A DNA stretch of 64,000 bases. Source: Lunularia cruciata (Eukaryota > Streptophyta > Marchantiopsida > Lunulariales > Lunulariaceae). Below are positions 44,256-55,385 of the stretch, piece after piece (the first letter of the stretch is position 1; each line of letters begins with the position of its first letter). Location: contig OX419756.1 of NCBI GenBank assembly GCA_948567375.1, forward strand, positions 43,352,333 through 43,416,332, in the 5' to 3' direction. The notes beneath the pieces were generated by a model, which had not been told where the DNA came from, searched no databases, and saw only the letters and a list, made by a program, of their open reading frames with translations. The position numbers and the translations under genes were made by a program.

Positions 44256-46175
44256 TCTTGATCTTGCATTGCCTCTTCATATGAAGAAGGCTCACCATTC
44301 TCCATAAGAGCATAAGCTACAAATGAATCATCAAATCTCTTTGGAGGCCTTGTATCCCTATTTGGATACCTACATTCATGAATCACTTCTGGGCTTTGCT
44401 CTTCTAATGGTTCACTTGGTAGATCTACAAGAGGTGAAATGTCTTCATTTCCAATATCAATATCTATCTTAACAAAATCTGACTGAATTTGTTTTTTCTT
44501 TTCTTTTGCTATAGTAATAGTCTTCATTGTACTAGTCTCATCAAAAACTACATCCCTACTCACAACAAGACAACACCTTTCTGGATCCCACAATCTATAT
44601 CCCTTTGTATCCTTCTCATATCCCAAGAATATACATTTTCTAGATTTGGGATCTAACTTTGTCCGTTGTTCTTGTTGAATATGAACATAAGCTATGCATC
44701 CAATTACTCTAAGTGAAGAGTAATCAACATGCCTACCTACGCATTTTTCCATAGGTGTCTTACACTCAATAGCAGTAGAGGGAGAAATGTTTACCAAATG
44801 ACAAGCAGTATTTATAGCTTCTGCCCAAAAACTCTTCTCCAATCCGGCATTGCTTAACATACTTCTTGCTTTCTCCAAGAGTGTACAATTTATCTGCTCT
44901 GCCACACCATTTTGTTGAGGAGTACCCGGTATGGTGAAGTGATGGATTATCCCTTCACTCTTACAATATCTATCAAACTCTCCAGATTTGTATTCTCCAC
45001 CATTATCAGATCTCAAACACTTCACTTTCCTTCCAGTTTGTTTCTCCATCATCACCTTCCATTGTTTAAAGATAGAGAAGACCTCTGATTTTTGCTTCAT
45101 GGTGTAGACCCATACTCTCCTAGAGTAATCATCAACCAAAGACACAAAATATAATGCTCCAGATTTTGAAGCTATAGGTGCAGGGTCATTAGAATGCATT
45201 AGAATGCACATAGTCTAAAATTCCCTTTGTGCAATGAACTCTTGTGGAAAAGCTTACACTCCGTTGCTTTCCTATTACACAATGCTCACAGAATTTTAAC
45301 TTACAACTTTTAAGGCCCTTCAGAAGTTGTTGCTTGGACAATTCACTTAGACCCCTTTCACTCATATGACCCAAACGGAGGTGCCATAACTGAGTAAGAT
45401 CTTTGGGATCTTCATTTTCAAAAATAGTACTTGCCATTCCTCCAGTGATGGTCTCTCCAACAAGCTCATAAAGGTTTTCTATCTTCTTGCCCTTCATTAC
45501 AACCAATGCTCCTTTTGATACCTTGAGTGTAACATTTTCTGCTCCCCACCTCCAACCATTTGAGTCCAAAGTGCCTAGTGATATCAAATTCTTCCTTAAC
45601 TCAGGAACATGCCTCACATCAACAAGAGTCCTCATAATACCATCAAACATCTTAATATGTATTGCACCAATGCCAATAGCTTTACAAGCCATGTTGTTCC
45701 CCATTATTATAGATCCTCCATTGAATGATTTGTACTCATGAAACCACTCCTTATTTGGACACATATGGTAAGAGCAACTTGAGTCCAATATCCATGACTC
45801 CTCAAATTGATCTTTGTCTTGGGTAACACATAGAACATCATCCACAACTCCAGATGACTCAGCAATGCTTGCTTGATCTGAAAGTTGTCCTTTATCCTTG
45901 TTGGACTCAAGCCTCTTGTTGTTATAATCCTTCTTGAAATGTCCAACCTTCCCACAAATCCAGCACTTGCCTTTGAAACCTCCAGTTCTAGACTTGGATA
46001 TTGATTTACTCCTGATCTGATCTCTCTCTCTTGTCCTTCCTCTGATAAATAGAGCCTCTGAATTTGTCTTTTCTTGGTTGGGTCTTTTTTGCATCTCATT
46101 GGACAATAATGCTGAAGTGGCCTCCTCACAGTTTATATCATCCTTCCCATAGAAGAGTTGTGACCAGATGCTCAT
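44081..46175 (-). pseudogene. Nucleocapsid, protease and integrase of the copia element
   Basis: Two overlapping frames (46,175-45,189 and 45,211-44,081). The zinc knuckle CWICGKVGHFKKDY has lost its last Cys (Tyr). The protease block WILDSSCSYHMCP has Ser where the D-S-G triplet has Gly. The GAG-pre-integrase region has the H-H-C-C set (LWHLRLGHMSERGL, CEHCVIGKQ). The integrase core shows VDDYSRRVWVY, RSDNGGEY and TPQQNGVAEQIN, which keeps D-D-E. The frame then runs on through the linker to a frameshift near 44,250. Confidence 0.9.
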
Positions 46176-46656
46176 ATGATGGAGAAAATGAAGTCAATAA
46201 CAGCAATGCCTTATCCTTCTTTTCTAACTTAACCTCTATGCTCATCAACTCACAAATTATTTTGTTGAAAGCATTGAGGTGCTCCATAATACTTTGGCCT
46301 TCCTTCATCCTCAACATATACAACTTCTGTTTAAAATACAGTCTATTTGTCAAAGACTTGGTCATATAAAGATTCTCCAGTTTGGCCCATAGTTTTGGTG
46401 CAGATTCCTCATTCATAACATTGTATAGCAGTTCATCAGCAAGGTTCAACCTAATAGTGCTAATAGCTCTGAGATCTGCATCTTCATCTTCCCCATCCTC
46501 ATCACTTTTGTCCTCCTTTTTCTTCTTTAGTGCTCTATGCAGTCTTTGCTGGACAAGAAGGTCCTTCATCTTCAGTTGCCAAAGTCCAAAATTGTTTTTC
46601 CCATCAAACTTCTCCACTGCAAATTTAGCATTTGATATGGATATCACCCCTGCCAT
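46138..46656 (-). pseudogene. gag (UBN2-type) of the copia element
   Basis: The start is taken at MAGVISISNAKFAVEKFDGK (46,656). KFDGKNNFGLWQLKMKDLL, KLWAKLENLYMTKSLTNRLY and LNAFNKIICELMSIEVKLE are standard plant copia gag blocks. A frameshift at about 46,140 separates it from the next frame, which begins with SIWSQLFYGKDD. Confidence 0.88.
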
Positions 46657-46721
46657 TGCTTTGCTGTGGACTTGCTTCTGGACCCACTTCCCTGCACCCT
46701 CAGATCTCAAGGACCAACTAT

Positions 46722-46733
46722 GCTCTGATACCA
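46722..46733 (-). other. Primer-binding site of the copia element
   Basis: TGGTATCAGAGC on the minus strand, two bases after the LTR, initiator-Met tRNA type. Confidence 0.92.
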
Positions 46734-46735
46734 AT

Positions 46736-47129
46736 TGTTAGAAAATACAATGCCAAGGAACTCTCGAAATAGCATATCATAAGGCCCATTAAACATCTTC
46801 AGAGAACTAACAAGAAATAACGTGGTTCACTCCCTGTCTCCGAAGCTACCTCCACGGCCTGAAACAGGCTCACACCAGCCTTCAAAACCTTTATTTCCAT
46901 TGCATATATGTATATATATACAAACACAGGGATAGTCCCTCTGTCATCCGTCTAAACTCCTGAATATAGACCTGCGTGACTTCATAAGTATTGACCACTC
47001 AAGATATCTAATCACTTTAATACTCAACCTTAGAAGTGACTGAATATATATCCGCAGGAGTTTCCATCAGTCAAGTTTTGCTCTTGCTCTTGATCAGGCA
47101 AGTCACTTATAGCAAGCCAAAACATAACA
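46736..47129 (-). repeat. 5' LTR of the copia element
   Basis: On the minus strand it runs TGTTATGTTTTGG to TTTCTAACA, with 5-bp inverted ends TGTTA/TAACA. It is the only LTR left. A TATATATAC-type box lies near 46,905-46,920. Confidence 0.9.
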
Positions 47130-47925
47130 CTGCATTGTATCAGAATATAGATATCCAGCAGGATCAGAGTTGGAGCAAGCCGAATCCGTTCTCTTTGGAT
47201 AATGCTTTTCAGCCACGACCGATCACACAAGACCTCCTACCACTGTACTTAGTCTACTCCTAATAAGGACTTCTCTGAGTTTCTTGATCCCCAAGCGAAG
47301 ATTCGAGATTCAGCTGAATGCGTTATCTAAGTCGTATTCCACCTCTGTTCCACTGCTGGTCTCGTCAAGAGGCTGCTTGACGAGAGACACCCTACAATTC
47401 AGGCCTATATAGCGGGTCTAGAAAACCTCTTGAAAAGACATTGTCAAGATTCAAAGTGCAGAATCATTCAAGTTTTAAGGTGTTGCAATTGATGAATTAT
47501 GATCACATATGATTAGGAATGAAGTTGAAAACGTTCATCTACTTCAGGGAAACTGTCATTCAAGGGTCACCTTTAAAGGTAAGGCCAGTAGGAACTCTAG
47601 ATCTGATCTGTAGAGCTCGAAAGACAGCAAAGGTGATTTTTTAAATTTAATTCATTCTTGCGTTAGAATTCCGCCATTTAACCAGATGGCTATTAGCTGA
47701 GTACCTAATTCTGCAGCTGCATGGCAGACACAGCATACCGGTGTTTCCAGATACCAGGCAACTCCGAGTTTCGATCTTGGGTGGGATTGTACTTCCACAA
47801 ACTAATTGACCTTCACCTGAGTACTCTGAATCATGATCCTATAATTGGACAAGCTAGGTAGCTAGCGGTCACCACTCCTCACCTGATCCACGGTGAGAAG
47901 TAGATTGTAGTGAGAGAGGTTACCT
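47130..47925 (-). promoter_or_regulatory. Orphaned promoter and 5' UTR of the left terpene synthase copy
   Basis: Colinear with 54,054-54,846 upstream of the intact gene, including the TATA-like CTATATAG at 47,405-47,412. It now sits upstream of the copia 5' LTR and points toward it, separated from any terpene synthase start codon. Confidence 0.75.
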
Positions 47926-48073
47926 CAGATTCGACGGTAAAGAGGTCAATTCGCCAGGGGTGGTTATACCAAATTCGACGGGATTGTGATCAGAATTGTG
48001 ATCCTCGGCCTTGAGCCAGCTAGCGTAGAGGTGCCTTCTGCAACAAAGGGTGGAGCTTCAGACTTTCAAAAAT

Positions 48074-48700
48074 TGAATGGTCTCTCCGCACATTGATCTA
48101 TCGATATCAGAATCTGAATCAGATGTGTTTCATTACACACTTGCACATATTTGTACTAACCAGTCCGGAAGACCGAAATGACCGAACAATACAGTCAAAT
48201 CCTGGTAGGCAGCTTCCCGGTCTGTTCTGCTTTTATCACGTAAAAGTAAAACAAGACCATCGATCCCGAAACAAGAAGTCGCAAAGACCGGAATGACTGA
48301 ACAATACAGTCAGGTCCTGGTAAACAGTTTTCGCTGTCGTTTCTATGTTTATCATGAAATTACCACGTAAATCAAGATCATGGATCCCGAAACAAACTCA
48401 ACGTTAACAGACTTGATGTTTGTTTGCTGGGTCTAGTAGATGATGTGACCCTGTAAGCAAAGTTGGGTATATCAGAAAATTGAGGAAATTAGATGACTCC
48501 CGTTCGTGGATGGTGAATCTTAAATGAAACTATTTTAAAAGCACTTCCGCATAGTTGCTAGTGTATAAGACGTCCATATCATTTCTGTAGCAATTTGTTA
48601 CCGTAATGTCATATTGCGAGTTAAATTTCTGTAGAAATTCGTTACAGTGATGTCGAATCTTGAGTGAAAGTTCTGGAGTAATAATTTTGAAATCCATTAA
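48074..48700 (+). repeat. Inverted repeat partner A, with internal tandem duplication
   Basis: The plus strand here resembles the minus strand of 55,385-54,870: GATGTGTTTCAT, TGCACATATTT, ATATCAGAAAATTGAGGAA and others. Within this copy, 48,166-48,285 is duplicated at 48,288-48,400 (AACAATACAGTCA...ATCCCGAAACAA). Probably a decayed noncoding transposon. Confidence 0.65.
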
Positions 48701-49230
48701 CTTGTACCTGCAGAATGGAATCGATCCTTAATTCATAGTATGTGAACTATTTAGTTACGTGGGAACGGGTCCTATCTCGAATCCATTTTGTAACATCTTC
48801 TCGATTTCTTTTGAAGTATTGTAATTTAATGTCATAAGTTGCGAAAGTAGCGAATATCTAATGAATTTGAAGCAGCAATACAATATAATACAACGTCTCT
48901 ATTCATATTTCTTTGGCTTGCAAGTCCTATAGTTCCACGGAATAGGAAAAAGATTCCAGTTTGGTGGAAGCTTTTGACATGTCATCAAATTTTGATTTTA
49001 AATTTTACTGGAATTAATAGATATAAATAGTATTTTATTTCAAACTTCTTTTTTCCTTCTTTTAATTACTAGTAAAAAGGCAACCCTAGGGGAGGGGAAG
49101 ACCCATCAACCCCGTTCAAGAGAGAGATTAATGAGATAGAACAAGACTAAGGCTCGGTAATATCTATATGAGAAATCTACTCTATTATATTTAAAATATC
49201 TAGGCTATGCAAGTCATAAAGTCTATAAAC
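48701..49230. other. A/T-rich noncoding DNA
   Basis: Nothing recognised. Confidence 0.4.
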
Positions 49231-49471
49231 TACTGAAGCATTATCTAGAGTGACTATTTTCCTCTGGATTGCACCAGCCAATATGCTTTGTAAAGCATCG
49301 GATGTTGGCTAAAGTATGCACTATCGTACTAAAGTGAGAGGGTACCTACTGAAACAATATCTAGAGTGACTGTTTTCCTCTGGATTGCACCAGCCAATAT
49401 TCTTTATAAAGCAACGGATGTTGACTAAAGTAGCTAAAGTATGCAATAACGTACTAAAGTGAAAGTGGTAC
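49231..49471. repeat. Tandem duplication, about 118-bp unit, 2 copies
   Basis: CTCTGGATTGCACCAGCCAA occurs at 49,262 and 49,378 within two successive copies that differ at a few bases; the second has an extra AGCTAAAGT. Confidence 0.9.
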
Positions 49472-50889
49472 CCTGCATCTAACATGATAAGTTTTGTTGA
49501 ACCTAATATGATAAGCTCTAGTGCACTTTCAGATAAGCTCTAGTGCACTTTCAGGTAGATATGTTGAACATTCTTTTTCAGATATGTTGAACGCTCCTTC
49601 TCGGGCAGATATGATGACGCTCTGTATAACTCCAAACTTTATATCTCTATGTCCATCACTCCATAAAACTCTTAAAATTATTCAATTCTGGATTTCATAT
49701 CAATCTCGCGGAATCCACAACAGCGCTGGAGTGTAATATCACTTTGGAAAAGAAGATCATCCATGATCACGTTGAGGAGGAAAGTTATATACAATACTCT
49801 AAACAATCATATATAATTTTATGCAATGAACAGAGAAAGTCATGGATATCTTTGGATGTATCCAAATACAATATAATTTAATAATTGTTCGAAGATCAAA
49901 GAATATATAATGTTCCGAAATATATAATGTGATTTTGTGGTGTCCAACACAAGCAAGTCCCCTCGCCCTGCTACGCTTGTGAACTACTAGGTTCCCGCCG
50001 CAGACAGCACGTCTACAAGAGAACGGCGGCCCGCGCAGCGCGGTAGAGATACGAGATCTTAAGTCAGAAAGAAGTGTCCTTACATGTCTTTGGTGTATAC
50101 TCAAATAATATATACCAAAAAGTTGGATATGCAAAACTAAGTAAGTAAAAGCGAGATATTATTTTAACTCGTGAATAACTCATGAAATATAAAACAAGAG
50201 ATTAAAAGTAGCATCAAACCCAAGGGGAGAAAATGATAGCTAATCATTAAATATAGGGTACATAACATTAATTTGCTTCAGATCAGTTTATTGGGAAAGG
50301 GTGAGTCTTATTTAACAGATTCACTTTAAACTCATAGCAAACTTCATTTTGGTGCGATCTGTGACATTTGTCACACTCACGACTCCCGACTCACGGAATA
50401 ACGATCTCACCCATGAAAAGTATTCTCCCTAGCGCTAGTTGAACTGTATTTTGAGACTTTGCTTACAACCTTAATGTATCTATAATTTTCACCTTACTAA
50501 CCAATAGTTGATCCAGCCGTCGGTGTCTCCACATGAGCTTTAAGGTAACTATATCTTATTTATTGTATCTCTCATTTTTTTTTATTCTATATAGTACAGA
50601 GGTTGGTGTAACTCATAGGAGAACAATCACGTATATATTTTTCATAGGAAAACAATCACATATATATTTTTCCAGATAGTCAAGTTATTTATAAACCACA
50701 CAACTTGTATAACTGGGATATCTTAGGTGCATTGGGGCCGATTTCTCGTAAAGACTCTATGGATACTTAGCCCTATTTTATATTTTTTTCATCTCTCCCT
50801 TGTCCTGCTTGATAGGGTCTTTCCATCCTTCATTTTTTCTATAAGGTCGTCCCTCATCATTTCTTACCTTTAAGAGGGGATTGTCGCCT
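49472..50889. other. Noncoding DNA left of the right terpene synthase copy
   Basis: No gene seen. Similarity to the left duplicate starts at about 50,517. A decayed unit of the roughly 90-bp dispersed repeat lies at 50,600-50,660 and its companion sequence at 50,780-50,850. A GC-rich patch lies at 49,995-50,045. Confidence 0.4.
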
Positions 50890-51153
50890 ACTTATAGGGC
50901 AGGTACCTAGAGGACGTGGGCAAAAGTGTTCCAGGGGATGGGATAACGGATAGAGACCATGGACGCAACTATGTTTGGAGACGAAGACAACGGATAAAAT
51001 ACCCAAGGGGATGGGACAAAGGACCGGGAGACGGACCGGGAGACGGACCAAGGACGGAATTGTTGTTGGAGACGGGGCAAAAGGTGGGGAGAGGGACTAT
51101 ATATGTTTCACGGGTCCTTTTGGCCCTGTGCATCATGCACGGGGCTAAACTAG
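50890..51153 (+). mobile_element. Putative Helitron 3' end, right copy
   Basis: Counterpart of the structure at 40,282-40,311. The hairpin arms have one mismatch (GCCCTGTGCA) and the end is CTAG at 51,150-51,153 followed by T. It was copied with the terpene synthase duplication. Confidence 0.5.
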
Positions 51154-51161
51154 TATTTAAT

Positions 51162-51318
51162 CATTGGATGATGCCTATCTGAGGATGAGCATGAGCAAAG
51201 TACTAATGCTATCGACAACTTTATGTTTGACTACTTGTGGTACTAGATTTTAATTATTTTAAAATAAACTCTAGTACAGGTAATGCAAGTACTTCCCTCA
51301 GACAGGCATCATCCAATG
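51162..51318. mobile_element. MITE-like element, 157 bp, right copy
   Basis: 23-bp inverted ends (CATTGGATGATGCC... and ...GGCATCATCCAATG) with one mismatch. Same length as the left copy. Confidence 0.5.
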
Positions 51319-51957
51319 CCTACCACATTTTCTTCGGAAAAAAGACATGGATCATAACGGAGATTTGCTTTACAGATAAAAGCCTTTTATCGTTAATTAC
51401 AGGAACACTTTTTTTGTCAGAGGGTGATATTGTTGGCGTTTGATTAATTTGACAAAACCAAATGCACCATGATGACTCAAAATTCAAGGGTAAGACTTGC
51501 TGATCACAAGAATAGATTTAATCGAACCTAGAATTCTCTACGAAAGGTAGCAATGCTCATAATCAATTGTAGTTTGACAACTGATATCCTCATTTGGACA
51601 CTACAGAAAAAGAACCAGTTTGGACACGTGTCGAATGAGCAGTGCACCCACTAATCCGAGCGGTGATTTTGGTGCCAAATTCTTATTTTCAGTAGATAAA
51701 GCCACCGATTACAAAGTCCATATACAAAGTGCATACATGCAATTGCAAGCTGTCACAAAATCTAGTTTCTGTATAGAGTCTTGCCCATCGTACTGATGAT
51801 GTTCTGGATCATCAACTCTGCGATAGACTCTGTTTACGACGGTTCAGCAACGCTAATAGTATAACAAACCAGGAACCATCTAGAGGTACGCGGAAATCAA
51901 GCAGTGAGTGATCGTCTTCATCCAAAGCTTCGGGTTTGAAGGTATTGATATCAGGCC

Positions 51958-54021
51958 TTATAGGCTAGATTGGTATCGATCAGACTTGCTATGCCACTCG
52001 TGCCCTCCAGATAGCCAGTTTCGGCACGTTGTAGCGTAGATATCCACTGCAGGGTGGAATTCAACAGGAGTTATTTTGTAGAGATCTGCAATTGCGCTTT
52101 CCATATCATCTATTCTGTCACTCAGCATCTTGACTCCATATTCTGCAGCAGCCTTTGTGTAGGAGCATTTGTATACCTCACTAAGTATGTGCACCAGGTT
52201 GTGTTTGTCTTTGAGCACAATACACTCCTGATAAAAGAAAGAAAGTAAGGTATTATTTGGCATCATTTTCCAAAGCCAACAAGCTGAAGTATAGAACTGG
52301 TTTAGCATCAAAACTTAAAGCTTGATAAACATAGTTAGTTAACAGTTGCTTCTGACAGAAACTTGCGATAGCGAGAAGTGGTTAATGTAATAAGATTAAG
52401 CCCCTCGTTTGTGGCCAGCTGTGTAATACTACTAATTTAGAAGGTGCAGTTGCAAGCTGCTACAGGAAGGATCAGATTGAAAATTCATACCATAGCCTCG
52501 CGATCTTAGGTACCAATTACACTATAGGACAAAGATTGGATGAATGTATTTATCACTTCTGATATTCCTCAACCTGTTTCGAGTTGTTACCTTGTAAACC
52601 GAAAAGATGTCGTTGTGCCATGACACCAGATCGGTGATGGCCGTTAGTAGGCGGTCCATTTCAGGAGAGTAGAAGTACGTATTGGGTAGCCCAGGCGGTG
52701 AACCAGGACTTCTGCTGATTATGACATCTGTTACTACCTGTGGAAACAAAATCATCCCGTTAGCGCATGACATCTGGAGTTTGAAGTCCTCTTCCCAGTA
52801 AACGATGATTAAAACATGTACCTAAGATTAGCTATAAACTAAATCTTATTAGTAAAGATGATCTTAGTTCAGTGCATAGCGGCTGTGATCATAAAAGTTT
52901 ATCTGGCGGCTTAATTTCTCGATTTGGCTGTAGGATTATATATTCTTAAGCACCCAAATGTAGAGATCCGACGAAAATCATAATGTCTAGTAAGAGTCGA
53001 CAGCGTGGACGGTAGATGACTTTCATACATAGAAAGACACTGAAATTATCCACTTACAACTGCTGGTCGGACAGCGGAAAGTTTCCGACGAAATAGGATG
53101 TAATCGTCCAACCCGGGAGCAGTATGAGAACTTCTGTAGTGAACCTCCTCAACACAGCTTGCTAGCCACTCCAGGAGGCCCTGCGCCAACCTTACAGTGT
53201 ACTCATTCGGCAAGCCATATTCTAGAAACTCTGCCCAGAAATGCTTCCACGCCGATGCTACAGGTTGCAGGTTCAGGTTGCATGCTGCATCAATTCACGA
53301 ATAATATGGTCAAGACGGCCATATATCTAGCGAATCAATGGACAAAATGCTAGTCTCATTCTTACAGGACTTTCCGAGTAGATGGAGTTTGCATTGCTCC
53401 ATAAATTTACGTACCGTCATTTCGAAGTTGCTTAGCCTGGACAAGCCGAGATTTAAACAAAGCAACGGAGGCTTTGCTTGTTTCAGATGAAACCAAGTTG
53501 TATAAAGGATGCAAGCACTTGTGTAAAAGAGGTTCTTCTGGAAATGACCACATCAGTACCGTCATAACCTCAAGGATAAGGCTCAAAGAACCTTCTTTGT
53601 CTCTACCCAGAGGACTCTCGTCGAGAACTGTATCCAAACCATAGAGCACCAATATGTACTTCGAGATGAAAAGAAAATCTTTGTCCTCAATGTTGGGGAA
53701 AATGGAGCTCATTACATCAGGAGTGTTGTGCTTGACTAGTCCTGTCCATAATCTCGAGCCTAGTTGGCTGTCCACACCAAAGCTCGCTAACCACTCGTGA
53801 CTCTGATCGCTCAAACTTGCAGCTCGAGGATGCGGGCTGCGTAGCTTGTAAGGACACACAATATCCGGAATCTCATAATGCACCGCAGCATCAGCAGAAT
53901 TTTGCGTAGATAACGCTTGAATGCCTTGTTCCAGTAACAAGGCCTCTCCGACCTGTTTTGGACCCACAAATCCATCCTTGCTTCCATTAATTGCAGCGTT
54001 CATACTGGCGAATAGACTCAT
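51958..54021 (-). CDS. Microbial-type terpene synthase-like protein (MTPSL), intact, 4 exons, 407 aa
   Basis: Class I terpene synthases ionise prenyl diphosphates with Mg2+ to make terpenes. Exons: 54,021-53,415, 53,257-53,058, 52,737-52,591 and 52,227-51,958. Introns are GT-AG (GTACGT, GTAAGT, GTAACA donors) and phases agree across every junction, giving 407 residues without a stop. That length is typical of the single-domain microbial-type class and much shorter than seed-plant terpene synthases. No plastid transit peptide is evident. Residues 45-82 carry an N-terminal CPYKLRSPHPRA...WLASFG signature. The aspartate-rich motif is DTVLDE at 130-135. The NSE motif NDIFSVYKE (311-319) is complete and is split by intron 3. 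The C-terminus CRNWLSGGHEWHSKSDRY (386-403) fits the family's W...RY region. The substrate cannot be told from sequence. Its tandem partner at 41,117-42,741 is a pseudogene. Confidence 0.85.
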
Positions 54022-54059
54022 TGTTGTACAACGATTAACCTGAAGGTGAGCACCTGCAT
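54018..54059 (-). promoter_or_regulatory. Upstream ORF overlapping the terpene synthase start (ATGA)
   Basis: An ATG at 54,059 opens a 13-codon frame (MQVLTFRLIVVQQ) whose TGA overlaps the main ATG as ATGA. Scanning ribosomes would meet it first, so it may dampen translation or allow reinitiation. In the left copy the copia element is inserted inside this short frame. Confidence 0.5.
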
Positions 54060-54347
54060 TGTATCAGAATATAGATATCCAGCAGGGTCAGAGTTGGAGC
54101 AAGCCGAATCTGTTCTCTTTGGATAATACTTTTCAGCCACGACCGATCACACAAGAACTCCTACCACTGTACTTAGTCTACTCCTAATAAGGACTTCTCT
54201 GAGTTTCTTGATTGCCAAGCGAAGATTCGAGATTCAGCTAAATTCGTGATCTGAGTCGTATTCCACCGCTGTTCCACTGCTGGTCTCGTCAAGAGGCTGC
54301 TTGACAAGAGACACCCTACAATTCAGGCTATATAGCAGGTCTAGAAA

Positions 54348-54355
54348 ACATCTGG
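54348..54355 (-). promoter_or_regulatory. TATA-like box of the terpene synthase gene
   Basis: CTATATAG, palindromic, about 330 bp upstream of the main ATG. Conserved at 47,405-47,412 upstream of the left copy. It predicts a 5' UTR of roughly 300 bp. Confidence 0.45.
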
Positions 54356-54869
54356 AAAAGACATTGTCAAGATTCAGAGTGAAGAATCATTCAACTTTTA
54401 AGTATTGCAATTCATGAATCGTGCATATGAGTAGGAATGAGGTTGAAAACGTTCATCTACTTCAGGGAAACTGGCATTCAAGGGTCACCTTTAAAGGTAA
54501 GGCCAGTTGGAACTCTAGATCTGATCTGTAGAGCTCAAAAAGACAGCAAAGGTGATTTTTTAAATTTAATTCATTCTTGCGTTAGAATTCCGCCATTTAA
54601 CCAGCTGGCTATTAGCTATTAGCTGAGTAACTAATTCTGCAGCTGCATGACAGACACACATACCGGTGTTTCAGGCACCAGGCAACTCCGAGTTTCGATC
54701 TTGGTTGGGATTGTATTTCCACAAACTAATTCACCTTCACCTGAGTACTCTGAATCATGATCCTATAATTGGACAACCTAGGTAGCTAGCTGTCACCACT
54801 CCTCACCTGATCCACGGTGAGAAGTAGATTGTAGTGAGAGAGGTTACCCCATATATGTAACAATATATA

Positions 54870-55385
54870 TAAAATAACTACCATGACATTTGCAACACCA
54901 TATTACATGATTGTATAAGAAAAATGCTCCAGAAGTTTTATTCTAGATTTGACATTACTGTAACAAATTGATATAGAAGTGAAATGGATCTCTTATACAC
55001 TAGAAACTACCGGAAATGTGCTTTTAATATAGATTTATTCAAGATTTGACATCAATGACGGGAGTTCCTCAATTTTCTGATATACCTCACTTTGCATATA
55101 GGGTCACATTGTATAGTAGACATTGCAAACAAAGCTCAAGTCAATTAACATTGAGTTTGTTCTGGAACCCATAATCTTGATTTACTTGATAACTTATTTA
55201 TAAATATAGAATAGACCAGGAAAATTGTCTACTAGGATTTGACTGTACTCCTCAGTCATTTCAAACTTTGCAACTAGTTAGTAAAAATATGTGCAAATGT
55301 ATGATGAAACACATCTTATTCATATTCCAACATCTATAGATAAATATGCGAAGAGACCACTCAACTTTTGCATTCAACCTATGCA
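54870..55385 (-). repeat. Inverted repeat partner B
   Basis: The minus strand matches the plus strand of 48,074-48,700 (see that entry). It starts about 25 bp beyond the point where the two terpene synthase duplicates stop matching (54,846 against 47,925). Confidence 0.65.

Larger units (their letters stand above)
42742..47129 (-). mobile_element. Ty1/copia LTR retrotransposon, 3'-truncated, inserted in the left terpene synthase copy
   Basis: A 394-bp 5' LTR (46,736-47,129), an initiator-Met primer-binding site, then gag, protease, integrase, RT and RNase H in copia order on the minus strand. The polypurine tract and 3' LTR are missing. The element stops inside the RNase H tail at 42,742 and joins terpene synthase exon 1 in frame. 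The outer LTR edge joins CTGCATTG at 47,130, the same sequence found at 54,054 just upstream of the intact gene's start. The reading frame is broken at least five times. Confidence 0.92.

Noticed and set aside
49995-50045. GC-rich hairpin (CCGCGCAGCGCGG) as a second Helitron end
   Set aside because: The CTAGT on the minus strand is about 50 bases from the hairpin, too far for a typical Helitron terminus, and no copy was seen elsewhere in the window.
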